Shown piece by piece: positions 32,170-40,442 of a stretch of DNA of 45,020 bases. The notes beneath the pieces are model-generated. The model was not told the DNA's origin and made no database searches. It saw only the letters and a list, made by a program, of their open reading frames with translations. Source of the DNA: Candidatus Poseidoniales archaeon. GTDB taxonomy: Archaea; Thermoplasmatota; Poseidoniia; Poseidoniales; Poseidoniaceae. Location of the stretch: the NCBI GenBank assembly GCA_003602485.1, contig QQSD01000035.1, forward strand, positions 1-45,020. Reading direction: 5' to 3'. Made by a program: the position numbers and the translations under genes. Numbering within the stretch: the stretch's first letter is position 1; each line of letters begins with the position of its first letter.

Positions 32170-33012
32170 TTAATTTTCTTTTTGTGAAAGTGAAATTTCT
32201 TGCTCGTTTGAAACAGGTGCTTCTAAGGGATTTGGAAGCGATTCTTCTTCGGCATAGAGCACCATCACGCGATGGCTGATATCGATGGAATCATTGCCCG
32301 CATCAATCGTTACTTCGAGTGACCAATCTCCCTTTGCGATGTTGTATTCAGAATGAGACCACGATGCGTTTTGGCCGTTTCCAATCTGTTCGGTATGGGC
32401 TGCTTCTTCAACGCTGTCTGGATTGATAAGATGCCAACTCACTGTGACTTGAGCACCCACAAATCCGCCGCCGTTGGTGATGGTGGAATCAAGACTGATT
32501 TTCTCGGGTGCTGCACACTCGCAATCAGGCATCGTTGAAACGGGCATGTTGCTGGGAGCATCCGTATTCGCTTGCGTCCATATCGTTTCTTTATCAATGC
32601 GAATTTGCACTTCCATGCTACGAGCATTATCGCTTTCGTCAACCGCAGTCAGTACGGCAGTAAACAACCCGTGTGTAAGATATGTGTAGGTGATTTCTGC
32701 TTGGTCATTGGCGTTGACGGTTATCGAGTTTGACCCGTCATCGTCATCTCCCGGGTCGTATGTGAAGCTCTTCATGACGCCTGCCTTTGAGGTGACACGG
32801 GCGAAGTCAAAGGATAATTCAACGCCCGTTGTTGAGATTGTTCTTCCGTTTTGGATGCGCTGTTCAATCATCCCCGCGGTGGCATCGTAATGCACGTTCA
32901 TGGTAATCGGGTTTTCATTTTCTGGTTCTCCCTCACTTCCGAGGCAACCAACCAGCGGGACGCTCAGCAAAATAACGAGCAACAACCACGCCTGCCGGGT
33001 CGTCTCTCGCAT
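32170..33012 (-). CDS. Secreted lipoprotein with beta-sandwich domains
   Basis: About 280 residues from the ATG at 33012 (33039 is an alternative). A lipoprotein signal peptide (MRETTRQAWLLLVILLSVPLVGC) has a clear lipobox ending in VGC, then a Gly/Ser/Glu/Asn-rich linker. Two Ig/PKD-like beta domains follow: residues of about 35-135 (VELSFDFARV, SFTYDPGDDDDGSNSITV, YTYLTHGLFTAVLTAVDE) and 150-255 (ITNGGGFVGAQVTVSWHLIN, GDWSLEVTIDAG). YTYLTHGLFTAVLTAVDESDN matches PKD-repeat logic. The DPGDDDDGSN loop may bind calcium. Function unknown; probably surface-exposed. It is divergent from the initiator tRNA. Confidence 0.75.
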   Translation of the reverse strand: MRETTRQAWLLLVILLSVPLVGCLGSEGEPENENPITMNVHYDATAGMIEQRIQNGRTISTTGVELSFDFARVTSKAGVMKSFTYDPGDDDDGSNSITVNANDQAEITYTYLTHGLFTAVLTAVDESDNARSMEVQIRIDKETIWTQANTDAPSNMPVSTMPDCECAAPEKISLDSTITNGGGFVGAQVTVSWHLINPDSVEEAAHTEQIGNGQNASWSHSEYNIAKGDWSLEVTIDAGNDSIDISHRVMVLYAEEESLPNPLEAPVSNEQEISLSQKEN

Positions 33013-33118
33013 GGTGAAGGGTAGCCCCTTCTGCTTCATCAATTCACTGCCGTCTGACCCCTTTCTTCTTGTTCCGCTTGGCGGTGGGTTCAAAACGGTG
33101 AATCGTGGCGCTTGGAGT

Positions 33119-33196
33119 AGCGAGGTGGGGTAGTCTGGATATCCCGTCGGGCTCATAACCCGGAGATCGATGGTTCAAATCCATCCCTCGCTACCA
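33119..33196 (+). tRNA. Initiator tRNA-Met (anticodon CAT) with encoded CCA
   Basis: The acceptor stem AGCGAGG pairs with CCTCGCT. The anticodon arm is TCGGG-CTCATAA-CCCGG and the T arm GATGG-TTCAAAT-CCATC. A1:U72 and the three G:C pairs next to the anticodon loop (GGG/CCC) identify an archaeal initiator rather than an elongator or tRNA-Ile2. Discriminator A is followed by a genomic CCA at 33194-33196. A TATA-like TTCAAAAC lies about 26 nt upstream (33089-33096). The 3' end abuts the stop codon of the convergent helical protein gene. Confidence 0.95.
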
Positions 33197-33982
33197 TTAT
33201 CCGTACTGGTAGTAGTCGTGCTTGGGCTGTAAATTGTCCAATGCAGACTGAAGACGTGCATTTGCCGCTTGCTCGCCCTGAAGGATGGCTTGTTGTTGAT
33301 TCTGAAGTCGTTCTTTCTCATGTTGACATCGCGTTGCAAGTCCTGCGACTTGCTGAGCACAGCCATCCAGTGACGTGAGCACTTCATCAAGCATCACTGC
33401 AGGTGAACCCTCGGGCTGAAGTTGGAACTGGCCGTTCGCGAGAATCACATCTCCTGCTGCTTGAATTGAATTGATGAAGCGTTCAACATGTGGCTTCGTG
33501 GGTGCAGACTGGGCACCATAAAGCGCAGCTAAAAGGTGGCCGGGTGAGAGTTTCTCACACATTGCAAAGGACTTTTTGGCAGCCCTCGTTTTTCCAGCAG
33601 CAGCATACAAACGACCCGCTCGCAGGTAGTCTTCTTCCTCGGGTTGCATGGATGCGAGCATGTTGGGCGCGTGCTTCTGGAGAAGTTTAACCAAGGCTTT
33701 GCGTTCTCGGTGCATTCGCTTGATGGTCACAATACTCTGGTCGGCTTTGTTACGCATCAAGTAGATGTCACACATCAAACGCAATCCTTTGAGCAAGAAT
33801 ACCTGGTCTTGTGGTTCACGCTTTTTCTTGGAGAGCATGAGGTCACAAAATTGTGTGGCCATGACCTCGGAGAGTTCCAAACGACCTCCGTCCATGTAGC
33901 GCTCGATTTGAACGAGCGTCTGTGAGGGGTCTTGCATACCGAACATGGCACCATGCTGAGGCAGGGACTCCTTGCCTATCAT
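33197..33982 (-). CDS. Helical (TPR-like) hypothetical protein with C-terminal coiled coil
   Basis: About 261 residues from the ATG at 33982, which a purine-rich GAGGTAGGAAAGG precedes; the frame runs further up but overlaps the divergent kinase gene. A later ATG at 33946 is possible. The protein is almost wholly helical, with helix pairs such as DYLRAGRLYAAAGKTRAAKKSFAMCEKLSPGHLLAALYGAQ reading like TPR units. A Gln/Glu-rich coiled coil (RCQHEKERLQNQQQAILQGEQAANARLQSAL) leads to a Tyr-rich end (HDYYQYG). No named family was recognised; a scaffold role is plausible. Confidence 0.65.
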   Translation of the reverse strand: MIGKESLPQHGAMFGMQDPSQTLVQIERYMDGGRLELSEVMATQFCDLMLSKKKREPQDQVFLLKGLRLMCDIYLMRNKADQSIVTIKRMHRERKALVKLLQKHAPNMLASMQPEEEDYLRAGRLYAAAGKTRAAKKSFAMCEKLSPGHLLAALYGAQSAPTKPHVERFINSIQAAGDVILANGQFQLQPEGSPAVMLDEVLTSLDGCAQQVAGLATRCQHEKERLQNQQQAILQGEQAANARLQSALDNLQPKHDYYQYG

Positions 33983-34019
33983 GCCTTTCCTACCTCGGGC
34001 GTATTGAGCCGCTGACCCA

Positions 34020-34027
34020 TTTACATA
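34020..34027 (+). promoter_or_regulatory. TATA box, probable leaderless promoter of the AK6-like gene
   Basis: TTTACATA is one mismatch from the archaeal consensus TTTAWATA and is centred 26 nt before the ATG at 34050. No ribosome binding site is seen near that ATG. Transcription probably starts at or beside the start codon. Confidence 0.55.
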
Positions 34028-34049
34028 GTGGCAGGAACCGCGAAGTAGC

Positions 34050-34601
34050 ATGACCGACAGCCGCATCATCGCTTTGTCCGGGACACCATGCGTTGGTAAG
34101 TCAAGCCTTGCTGAGGTCATGGCACAACGAGGTTGGAATCTTCTTTCACTGCGTGACCTTGCCGAAGAACACGGCTTCTTGGGCGAGGAAGATACGCACG
34201 ACGGAGCCGCTCCCGTTGACATCCATGCACTGGATGAAGCCTGGGAACAACCTACACATGGGAATCATATCGTCGACGGGCACCTTGCACATTTGTTGCA
34301 GGTTGACGCCATCGTTCTGCTCCGCTGCCGTCCGTCGATTCTCCGCCAACGACTCGAAGCGAGAGGATATACTCCCGAAAAGGTACGGGCGAATGCAGAA
34401 TGGGAGATGACCGCTGGACACTGGTCTGAACTCATTGAATTCGAGATCGATTTGCCCGTTCTTGAAATGGACAGCAGCGAAACAGATGCGAATGCCTTAG
34501 CCGATGATTTGGAAACTTGGCTGGACAAGAATTGTCCCTTTGACGGCATGGAAAACGCTGCAAGCGGTGCGCTTGATTGGCTCGCACAATCAGGTGATTG
34601 A
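34050..34601 (+). CDS. AK6/Fap7-type adenylate kinase-like NTPase
   Basis: 183 residues. The P-loop is GTPCVGKS (11-18). The acidic and DGHLAHLL segments near 76-84 and VLLRCRPSILRQRLEARGYTPEKVRANAEWE match archaeal AK6/Fap7 proteins, in which IVDGHLAHL and LRCxPxxLxxRLxxRGY are signatures. In eukaryotes and several archaea this enzyme acts in small-subunit rRNA maturation as well as in nucleotide balance. The C-terminal 30 residues (CPFDGMENAASGALDWLAQSGD) extend past the usual end. It lies 49 bp before the CDP-alcohol phosphotransferase gene on the same strand, and the two may share a transcript. Confidence 0.88.
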   Translation: MTDSRIIALSGTPCVGKSSLAEVMAQRGWNLLSLRDLAEEHGFLGEEDTHDGAAPVDIHALDEAWEQPTHGNHIVDGHLAHLLQVDAIVLLRCRPSILRQRLEARGYTPEKVRANAEWEMTAGHWSELIEFEIDLPVLEMDSSETDANALADDLETWLDKNCPFDGMENAASGALDWLAQSGD

Positions 34602-34650
34602 GCCAGAAAACCTCCACAAACCATAACAGGGAATCGGAGGTGGTTCGTGC

Positions 34651-35367
34651 ATGGCCCTTGAAAAAATGCGTCGTCGTTGGGAAGCAATTCTCCAACCTAT
34701 TTTGCGCTCCTTCTCATCGTTTTCACCGATTACCATCACGTGGCTTGCACTTCCCTTCGGACTTGCAGGCGGCCTGTTGGCGATGTATGCGCCTGATGAA
34801 TCGGCGGGCGGCTGGTGGTTGCTTGGTGGTGCGGTCATGATCGGGTTGGCCATGCTCTTCGACGGGCTTGATGGTTCACTGGCAAGGGCCAAAGGAGAGG
34901 TGACTCGGTGGGGCGATTACCTCGACCACACCATTGACCGCATCCTCGATGCAGCATGGGTTGTCTGCATCAGTGCTTCTGTGTTTGTCAACGATTTGGT
35001 ACTGGGTTTTGCTGCTGCCTTTTTCACGCTTTTAGGGTCGTACATGGGCACACAAGCCCAAGCTGTAGCAGGTTCACGGAATTACCGAGGCTTTTCTCGA
35101 GCCGACCGCACCGTCTTGACCCTACTCGCCTTGGTCTCCATGGGCGTGATGTTACTTGCTGGCTGGTCGATTGATGCTACCTATGTCGGATGGTACGACG
35201 ATATGAACGTCAATCCGTTGAGTTTGATCGTCTTTATTTCGGCTCTCGGAGGCTTGTGGACCTTCTTCGTTCGCTTCCTTCAGGCTCAACGTGAAATCAG
35301 AGCCATCGATGCTGCAGACCCCTTGCCTCAACCCAATGCGGTCGGCGAAGACGATTCTTCTGATTAA
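34651..35367 (+). CDS. CDP-alcohol phosphatidyltransferase family protein
   Basis: 238 residues, six TM helices. The family motif D-x2-D-G-x2-A-R-x8-G-x3-D-x3-D is complete: D71, D74, G75, A78, R79, G88, D92 and D96. These enzymes move a CDP-linked lipid onto an alcohol; in archaea the products include archaetidylinositol phosphate, archaetidylserine or archaetidylglycerol phosphate. The subtype cannot be settled from sequence alone. GGAGG precedes the ATG at about 10-nt spacing. The short acidic C-terminal tail (AVGEDDSSD) is cytoplasmic. A terminator-like hairpin follows at 35382. Confidence 0.9.
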   Translation: MALEKMRRRWEAILQPILRSFSSFSPITITWLALPFGLAGGLLAMYAPDESAGGWWLLGGAVMIGLAMLFDGLDGSLARAKGEVTRWGDYLDHTIDRILDAAWVVCISASVFVNDLVLGFAAAFFTLLGSYMGTQAQAVAGSRNYRGFSRADRTVLTLLALVSMGVMLLAGWSIDATYVGWYDDMNVNPLSLIVFISALGGLWTFFVRFLQAQREIRAIDAADPLPQPNAVGEDDSSD

Positions 35368-35381
35368 CGGATGGCCGCATT

Positions 35382-35403
35382 CGGTCCATTGATGACCGTT
35401 TTT
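35382..35403 (+). terminator. Hairpin with T-run after the CDP-alcohol phosphotransferase gene
   Basis: CGGTC (35382-35386) pairs with GACCG (35394-35398) over a 7-nt loop, followed by five T residues. It sits 15 bp after the stop codon and before the surface protein gene. Archaeal termination depends mainly on the T-run, so the hairpin may be incidental. Confidence 0.45.
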
Positions 35404-35454
35404 GACCCCTATGAAGCGACATAGTGATAACGGACGAAGGGCACATAAGGATTG

Positions 35455-38400
35455 ATGGGTAGTCTACCGACTGAACGAAACGGAAGTTCTCGCGCACTTT
35501 TCTTGGTGATGTGCATGCTCTTTGCACTCGTGCCTGTGAGTCACGCACAAGCTGAAGACCAAGGCTTGGCAAGCAATCTGCAAGCCCAAAATATTCAGGC
35601 GGTTTTTGATAGTGAAACAGAGACGACCGTCATCTCTTGGGACAATATTGATTCCCAAGGTGGTGAACTCAACGGACTGTTCAGCGCCACCTACAACGTG
35701 TACCGTCATACCACGCCAATTGACGAGACCAATCTCGCATCGATGACTCCCTTTGCCCTGATCGACGCCTGTGATACATCCGAAGCTGCTGGAAATCCAT
35801 TCAATTGCAGAGCAACAAACCATCCCGGTCACACGGTATCGTATCTTGTGCCGCCTGGCACCAACGGGTCGTTTTTCTACGCTGTTACAACCAGCCTTTC
35901 CAACGGAACGGAAGCGGCTGAACTCCTGATGAACGGCTCTCACATCGAAGACCCCGTACAAGAATTGACCACACCGGTCTACACTCCTTACATCATCTCA
36001 GCGGACTTTGATGCAACCACGAGCGAGACAACCCTTCGGTGGCTCAACTACAACACCATCTCTCCAGTCCTTCCCGTGACTGGACCCGACGCCCTCAAGA
36101 TTCACATCTGGCGCACGGATTACCAAGTGACTCGAGTTCTGGGTCCTGCCCTCCTCTCTACCGAAACTCCGCTTGCTCAACTCAACGCTTCAGAGACAGA
36201 ATATGTGGTGCAACTCCCACCTAATACACAGCGAGAAAGTTACTACTCCATCACCTACCTCTTGCCCAATTACACCGAGTCGGGAGAGGATTACGAAGAC
36301 GTCCGCTTCCTCGGCCAAAACACTCTCACAAACCCCGTTGTTGAGGATAATCAACCACCAGCTCAAGCAATTTTACTCGGGGCTGAATTCGTCTCAGAGC
36401 CAAGTACAGGCGGCGGTTACACCAACATCTCTTGGGGCGATGTAACGTCCGAAGAAGGCGAAACGTACCGCGTTTACCGGTCAGACCAACCCTTCACGAC
36501 CATCTTGCGAAACGACGTTGAACTCATCGTCAAAGACGTCCTCGAAGGAATCGGCTCCTACCAAGTCGTAGTACCTCAAGGCTACTTGGGCTACTCGTAC
36601 TACTGCGTCGTCACCGTTGATGTTACGGGCGTCATCAACACCAACACGGGTGGCGACTCTTGCACCAATGCGATTGAAGAGAATGCTTTCTATGGTTGGG
36701 TAGCGGAGCCAACCGATGTTCAAGCGACGTTCATGGGCGACCAAACGACCCGCGTCACTTGGGAAGACCAACTGGGTGTTGAAGGAGAAATCTACCACAT
36801 TTGGTACAGCACTTACAGAGTGATTGGCGCTCAATTTGTCGAGAATCAAACGCTGATGTATCTCGGCACGGTAGCCGACGGTGTCGGATACTTTGACATT
36901 GAAGTACCTTCAGACGAGTTCCGTACGAATTCCTTCTACTATGTCACTTCAGAGGCGCTTTACGGCAACGTGAACGGCACTTACCACTACACCGAACTTG
37001 TGCAAAATTATGCACAGGTTGACTTTGAAGACACACGCGCTCCAAATCCTGCCCGTATCAAGAATGCATTTTCCATCGGTTCCCTGAACCTGGTCAGTCT
37101 TGAATGGTTCAATGAGGACGAAGTGGACGAATCCTATGCTATTTGGCGTCATTATGGCGAACCCTTCGGCGCAGATGAGAACGATATTTCGACCATCGGC
37201 AGCGAGGGCTGGGAATTGGTGTTGCCAGATATCACAACTTCATCCTTCACAGGCGATACCATCACTCGTGAATTTGACATCCCTTCCGAAGTTGACCGCA
37301 ACGTTTGGTACGCTGTCACCATCACCGACCAATTCGGGAATTTCAACGACGAGATCTTCGCTGGCTTTGGCGGTAATGCCTTCAAGGTCGCTGAAGATAC
37401 GTTGTTGCCTGAAGGTGTCCTGACCGTCGTCGATAGCGACGGAGCGCCCTACGACAGTACCACGCTTGTTGCAGGTCAATACAGCCTGCGCATCCAGGTG
37501 AACGAAGACTTGGGCACGACCCCCAGTATCAACATCACCACCTCAAATGGCGGTATGCTGACCAACTCAGAGGAACCTCTGGCCATGTTGAACAACAACA
37601 TCAACAACCCAGACCTCGGACCTTTGTTCACCTATGACTTCAGTGTCTCCTCCCAAATGGAAGCGGGTGACATGGTCATCAACGTGACCATGGAAGACGA
37701 ATCAGGAAATGAAGTCATTCAAACCTGGACGATGCTTGCTATTGATGCTCAACTACCTCAGGTGTCCATCTTCTCTCCAACACCAGCCGGTGATGGGTCA
37801 AAGTACCTCTACGGCAACCGAATCAACCTTCTTGCAGGAGCAGAAGACGACGTCGTCATCACCTCGTTCCAGTACCGTTTCACCTACCACTTCGGTGGAA
37901 CAACTGGGAGTTCGCTCTCAACTCCTTGGGCTGACCTCACCGGTGTAACTGACCTTGGTGACAACAATCGCACCCTCACAGCAGACATGGAAATCACCAC
38001 GGGTAACTTCGAAGCAGGCTATCACGCTGTCACCGTTCGTGCCACAGATGGAGCAGGCAATGAAGTCCAGAAGCGTGTGGAATTCATCGTCGACTTCTGT
38101 CGAAACAGGCTTGACGGGACGACCTTCTGTACCTATGAAGAAGAATTGAAACCTCCAATTGAACCAGAGGTCATCACACCATCCTATTCCGACCCACCCT
38201 ACGTCATGGTGTGGATTATTGCCGCTGTGAACCTCCTTGCAATTGTCGTGTCCCTGCTCGTGATTCGTGCAGGCATGGCCGGGCCCAAGAAGAAGAAGCG
38301 CGGTGATGAAGAGGGCGATGACGATTGGATGGCAGAATTCATGGGCACCTCCCAGGACCTCGACATGGACGCTGTGACAGGAACCAGCAGCGGCAATGCA

Positions 38401-38715
38401 GAGGACGAAAAGAAAGAAGAATCCTCGGAAAGCGAATCACTCGAATCCGTTGAAGAAGAGGATGACCCCTTCGCAATCAACATCACGCAACGCAAGGAGC
38501 GCCGCCGTAAGAAGAAGCCAGAACCCGAAGACGACGATGACGACGACGACGACGACGATGACGACGACGATGATGATGATGACGATGATGACGACGATGA
38601 TGACGACCGCCCCAAGAAGAAGGCAGTCCGCCGTTCAGTTGGTCGTCGCGCAGCACCACGTAAGGCTCCACCAAAGCGTCGTGCAGTGAAAAAGCGTACG
38701 TCAGACGATGACTGA
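35455..38715 (+). CDS. Membrane-anchored Fn3/Ig-like surface protein with poly-aspartate cytoplasmic tail
   Basis: About 1,086 residues from the ATG at 35455 (TTG at 35452 is the first codon of the frame), with AAGGA upstream. A signal peptide (LFLVMCMLFALVPVSHA) is followed by five Fn3-like domains of about 100-130 residues, each closing its first sheet with a (T/V)-x-W-x-(D/N) strand and a Y-x-(V/I)-(Y/W)-R strand. Two Ig/cadherin-like domains follow (TLVAGQYSLRIQVNED; DAQLPQVSIFSPTP). One TM (YVMVWIIAAVNLLAIVVSLLVI) leads to a cytoplasmic tail of about 150 residues: KKKKR, an acidic stretch with WMAEFMG, 26 straight Asp residues, and a final block of about 35 residues rich in Arg and Lys. 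Probably a surface adhesin or receptor; no catalytic motif seen. The next gene starts 31 bp on. Confidence 0.85.
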   Translation: MGSLPTERNGSSRALFLVMCMLFALVPVSHAQAEDQGLASNLQAQNIQAVFDSETETTVISWDNIDSQGGELNGLFSATYNVYRHTTPIDETNLASMTPFALIDACDTSEAAGNPFNCRATNHPGHTVSYLVPPGTNGSFFYAVTTSLSNGTEAAELLMNGSHIEDPVQELTTPVYTPYIISADFDATTSETTLRWLNYNTISPVLPVTGPDALKIHIWRTDYQVTRVLGPALLSTETPLAQLNASETEYVVQLPPNTQRESYYSITYLLPNYTESGEDYEDVRFLGQNTLTNPVVEDNQPPAQAILLGAEFVSEPSTGGGYTNISWGDVTSEEGETYRVYRSDQPFTTILRNDVELIVKDVLEGIGSYQVVVPQGYLGYSYYCVVTVDVTGVINTNTGGDSCTNAIEENAFYGWVAEPTDVQATFMGDQTTRVTWEDQLGVEGEIYHIWYSTYRVIGAQFVENQTLMYLGTVADGVGYFDIEVPSDEFRTNSFYYVTSEALYGNVNGTYHYTELVQNYAQVDFEDTRAPNPARIKNAFSIGSLNLVSLEWFNEDEVDESYAIWRHYGEPFGADENDISTIGSEGWELVLPDITTSSFTGDTITREFDIPSEVDRNVWYAVTITDQFGNFNDEIFAGFGGNAFKVAEDTLLPEGVLTVVDSDGAPYDSTTLVAGQYSLRIQVNEDLGTTPSINITTSNGGMLTNSEEPLAMLNNNINNPDLGPLFTYDFSVSSQMEAGDMVINVTMEDESGNEVIQTWTMLAIDAQLPQVSIFSPTPAGDGSKYLYGNRINLLAGAEDDVVITSFQYRFTYHFGGTTGSSLSTPWADLTGVTDLGDNNRTLTADMEITTGNFEAGYHAVTVRATDGAGNEVQKRVEFIVDFCRNRLDGTTFCTYEEELKPPIEPEVITPSYSDPPYVMVWIIAAVNLLAIVVSLLVIRAGMAGPKKKKRGDEEGDDDWMAEFMGTSQDLDMDAVTGTSSGNAEDEKKEESSESESLESVEEEDDPFAINITQRKERRRKKKPEPEDDDDDDDDDDDDDDDDDDDDDDDDDDRPKKKAVRRSVGRRAAPRKAPPKRRAVKKRTSDDD
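38530..38607 (+). repeat. Asp-codon tract, 26 GAY codons
   Basis: Twenty-six consecutive GAC or GAT codons in the cytoplasmic tail of the surface protein. GAC and GAT are interspersed, with local pure runs of up to six GAC and four GAT, so the tract is a trinucleotide microsatellite whose protein sequence is kept while third positions have drifted. Length changes would stay in frame. Confidence 0.95.
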
Positions 38716-38746
38716 ACTTCGTTGCAATGCCTGAGGAGGATAGAGC

Positions 38747-39898
38747 ATGAGCGAACAAGTACACCCGTCTGCAGACCAGCATGGAGATTCAGAAAGCGGC
38801 TTTCTTTCTCTTGTTGATGTCCTCAACCCGATGAAGAATAAATTGAATTGGTTGCTTCTCGCAGTCCCAATCACGCTGTTTTACGAATTGAGTCATTCGT
38901 TGGAAATGGCCTTTGTCTTCTCGATGATCGCCATTGCGCCTCTCGCCTTTCTAATGGGGAAAGCCACGGAAGAAATCGCTCTGCGAACCGGTGAAGCCGT
39001 TGGAGGCTTGCTCAATGCAACCTTTGGAAATGCGGTTGAGATGATCATTGCCGGCATGGCTCTCTATGCTGCATCAAAGAATCCAGATGTTTTGGAAACC
39101 ATGGTGACCGTTACCCAAGCATCTCTGATTGGCTCGATTCTTGGCAACCTCTTGCTCGTACTCGGCATCGCTATGCTCTACGGTGGTTTGAAGCATCGAG
39201 AACAAAGTTTCGCTTCACAAAGCGGGCAAATGAACGGAGCCCTCCTGGTCATGGCAGTTGTCGCTCTCATCGTACCTTCTGCGTTCCATCTATCGGGTGG
39301 TTCCGAGAGTGATGTTCTACGCCTCTCTTACGCTACGGCTATCATTCTGCTCGCCATTTACGCGTGTTCCCTTTTGTTTCAGCTCAAAACACATTCAGAG
39401 GAGTTTGAATCAGGTGGCCACGGTGGTCACGAAGACCCACAACTGAGCATCAAAGACGCATGGACCTTGCTTCTTTTAGCGACCCTTTTCGTTGGCTGGA
39501 TGGCGCACATCCTCGTACACAGCCTCGAAGTGACCGTTGAGAAGTGGCACATGCCAGAATTGTTCATCGGTGTGATTCTCGTCCCCTTCTTCGGCAATGC
39601 CGCAGAACATTTCACTGCAGTTCTCGTAGCTGGAAAGGACAAGATGGACCTCTCGATAGCCATTGCCATCGGAAGCAGTGTTCAAATTGCTCTCTTCGTG
39701 GCTCCGGTCATGGTTCTCTTGGGATGGGCCTTGGGCGTTGGCCTTCCTCTTCAGTTCGGCCTTCTGGAAACTGCAGCGACCTTCGTATCGGTGTTCATCG
39801 CTATTGCCATCCTTGCGGACGGTAAAACCAACTGGCTGGAGGGCGTGATGTTACTCGCTTGCTACGCCATCCTAGCCTTGGCTTTCTTCTTCCTTTGA
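38747..39898 (+). CDS. Calcium/proton antiporter, CaCA superfamily CAX type
   Basis: 383 residues, about eleven TM helices. CAX proteins export Ca2+ (or Mn2+/Na+) in exchange for protons. The two inverted alpha-repeats are visible: GGLLNATFGNAVEMIIAGMAL (GNAVE at 94-98) and VPFFGNAAEHFTAVLVAGKDKMDLSIAIAIGSSVQIALF near residue 285, with the ion-binding Glu in each GNAxE motif. An acidic/His-rich loop (EEFESGGHGGHEDP) divides the halves, as in CAX relatives. GAGGATAGAGC precedes the ATG, a good ribosome binding site. It follows the poly-Asp surface protein by 31 bp and precedes a small membrane protein by 10 bp, so the three may be one operon. Calcium handling next to an acid-rich surface protein may be more than chance. 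Confidence 0.9.
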   Translation: MSEQVHPSADQHGDSESGFLSLVDVLNPMKNKLNWLLLAVPITLFYELSHSLEMAFVFSMIAIAPLAFLMGKATEEIALRTGEAVGGLLNATFGNAVEMIIAGMALYAASKNPDVLETMVTVTQASLIGSILGNLLLVLGIAMLYGGLKHREQSFASQSGQMNGALLVMAVVALIVPSAFHLSGGSESDVLRLSYATAIILLAIYACSLLFQLKTHSEEFESGGHGGHEDPQLSIKDAWTLLLLATLFVGWMAHILVHSLEVTVEKWHMPELFIGVILVPFFGNAAEHFTAVLVAGKDKMDLSIAIAIGSSVQIALFVAPVMVLLGWALGVGLPLQFGLLETAATFVSVFIAIAILADGKTNWLEGVMLLACYAILALAFFFL

Positions 39899-39908
39899 GG
39901 TGAATTTC

Positions 39909-40442
39909 ATGAAGCGACAGGAGACCATTGGTTACAGTGCGATTGTGGTATCCATTCTGCTTGTCATTCTTGGATGGAACGGTGTTGTCTTGGAGGGTGA
40001 AATCGAAGACATACCCACTCCCAACACGCCAAACCGCTCCTATTTTGCCGATGAACCTCTTCCAGAGAAGGGCTTTGGTCCTTTTCTTGCCGTAACGCTC
40101 GACCTCACTTGGGACCGTGATGATGTGTATGCGGTCATCATTGACCAAGACGAGAAAAATACCTGTGAATCTACTCCTCCAGGATTGCAAGATTTGGGTG
40201 ACCCAGCAACATGTGGTCCGTATGATGCGGACGTGATTACCGGAAGCACCGACGGCTCAACGGGCTTGACATGGCAAGTTGAAACCGGGACGTACTACGT
40301 TGGCATCGGTACCTTTGAGGCCGTTCCCGATGGTTTTGAGGTCAACATGGAATACAGCGTACACTTGCAGGCAGGCTTTGCGCTCTACTTCGTGTTCACG
40401 CTCATCGGTATTTTCGGTCTTGCTTACACTCGAGTTGAGTGA
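39909..40442 (+). CDS. Small two-TM protein with extracellular beta domain
   Basis: About 177 residues from the ATG at 39909, which GAGGTGAA precedes at 4-nt spacing; a GTG at 39900 is an alternative. One TM near the N-terminus (YSAIVVSILLVILGWNGVVL), an extracellular region of about 115 residues with two cysteines (CESTPPG and ATCGPYD, likely a disulfide) and strands TWQVETGTYYVGIGTF, then a second TM (AGFALYFVFTLIGIFGLAYT) ending in TRVE. The order resembles emp24/beta-sandwich or pre-peptidase-C-type folds but I make no family claim. It is the last gene of the plus-strand run, stop to stop with the deaminase. Confidence 0.68.
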   Translation: MKRQETIGYSAIVVSILLVILGWNGVVLEGEIEDIPTPNTPNRSYFADEPLPEKGFGPFLAVTLDLTWDRDDVYAVIIDQDEKNTCESTPPGLQDLGDPATCGPYDADVITGSTDGSTGLTWQVETGTYYVGIGTFEAVPDGFEVNMEYSVHLQAGFALYFVFTLIGIFGLAYTRVE

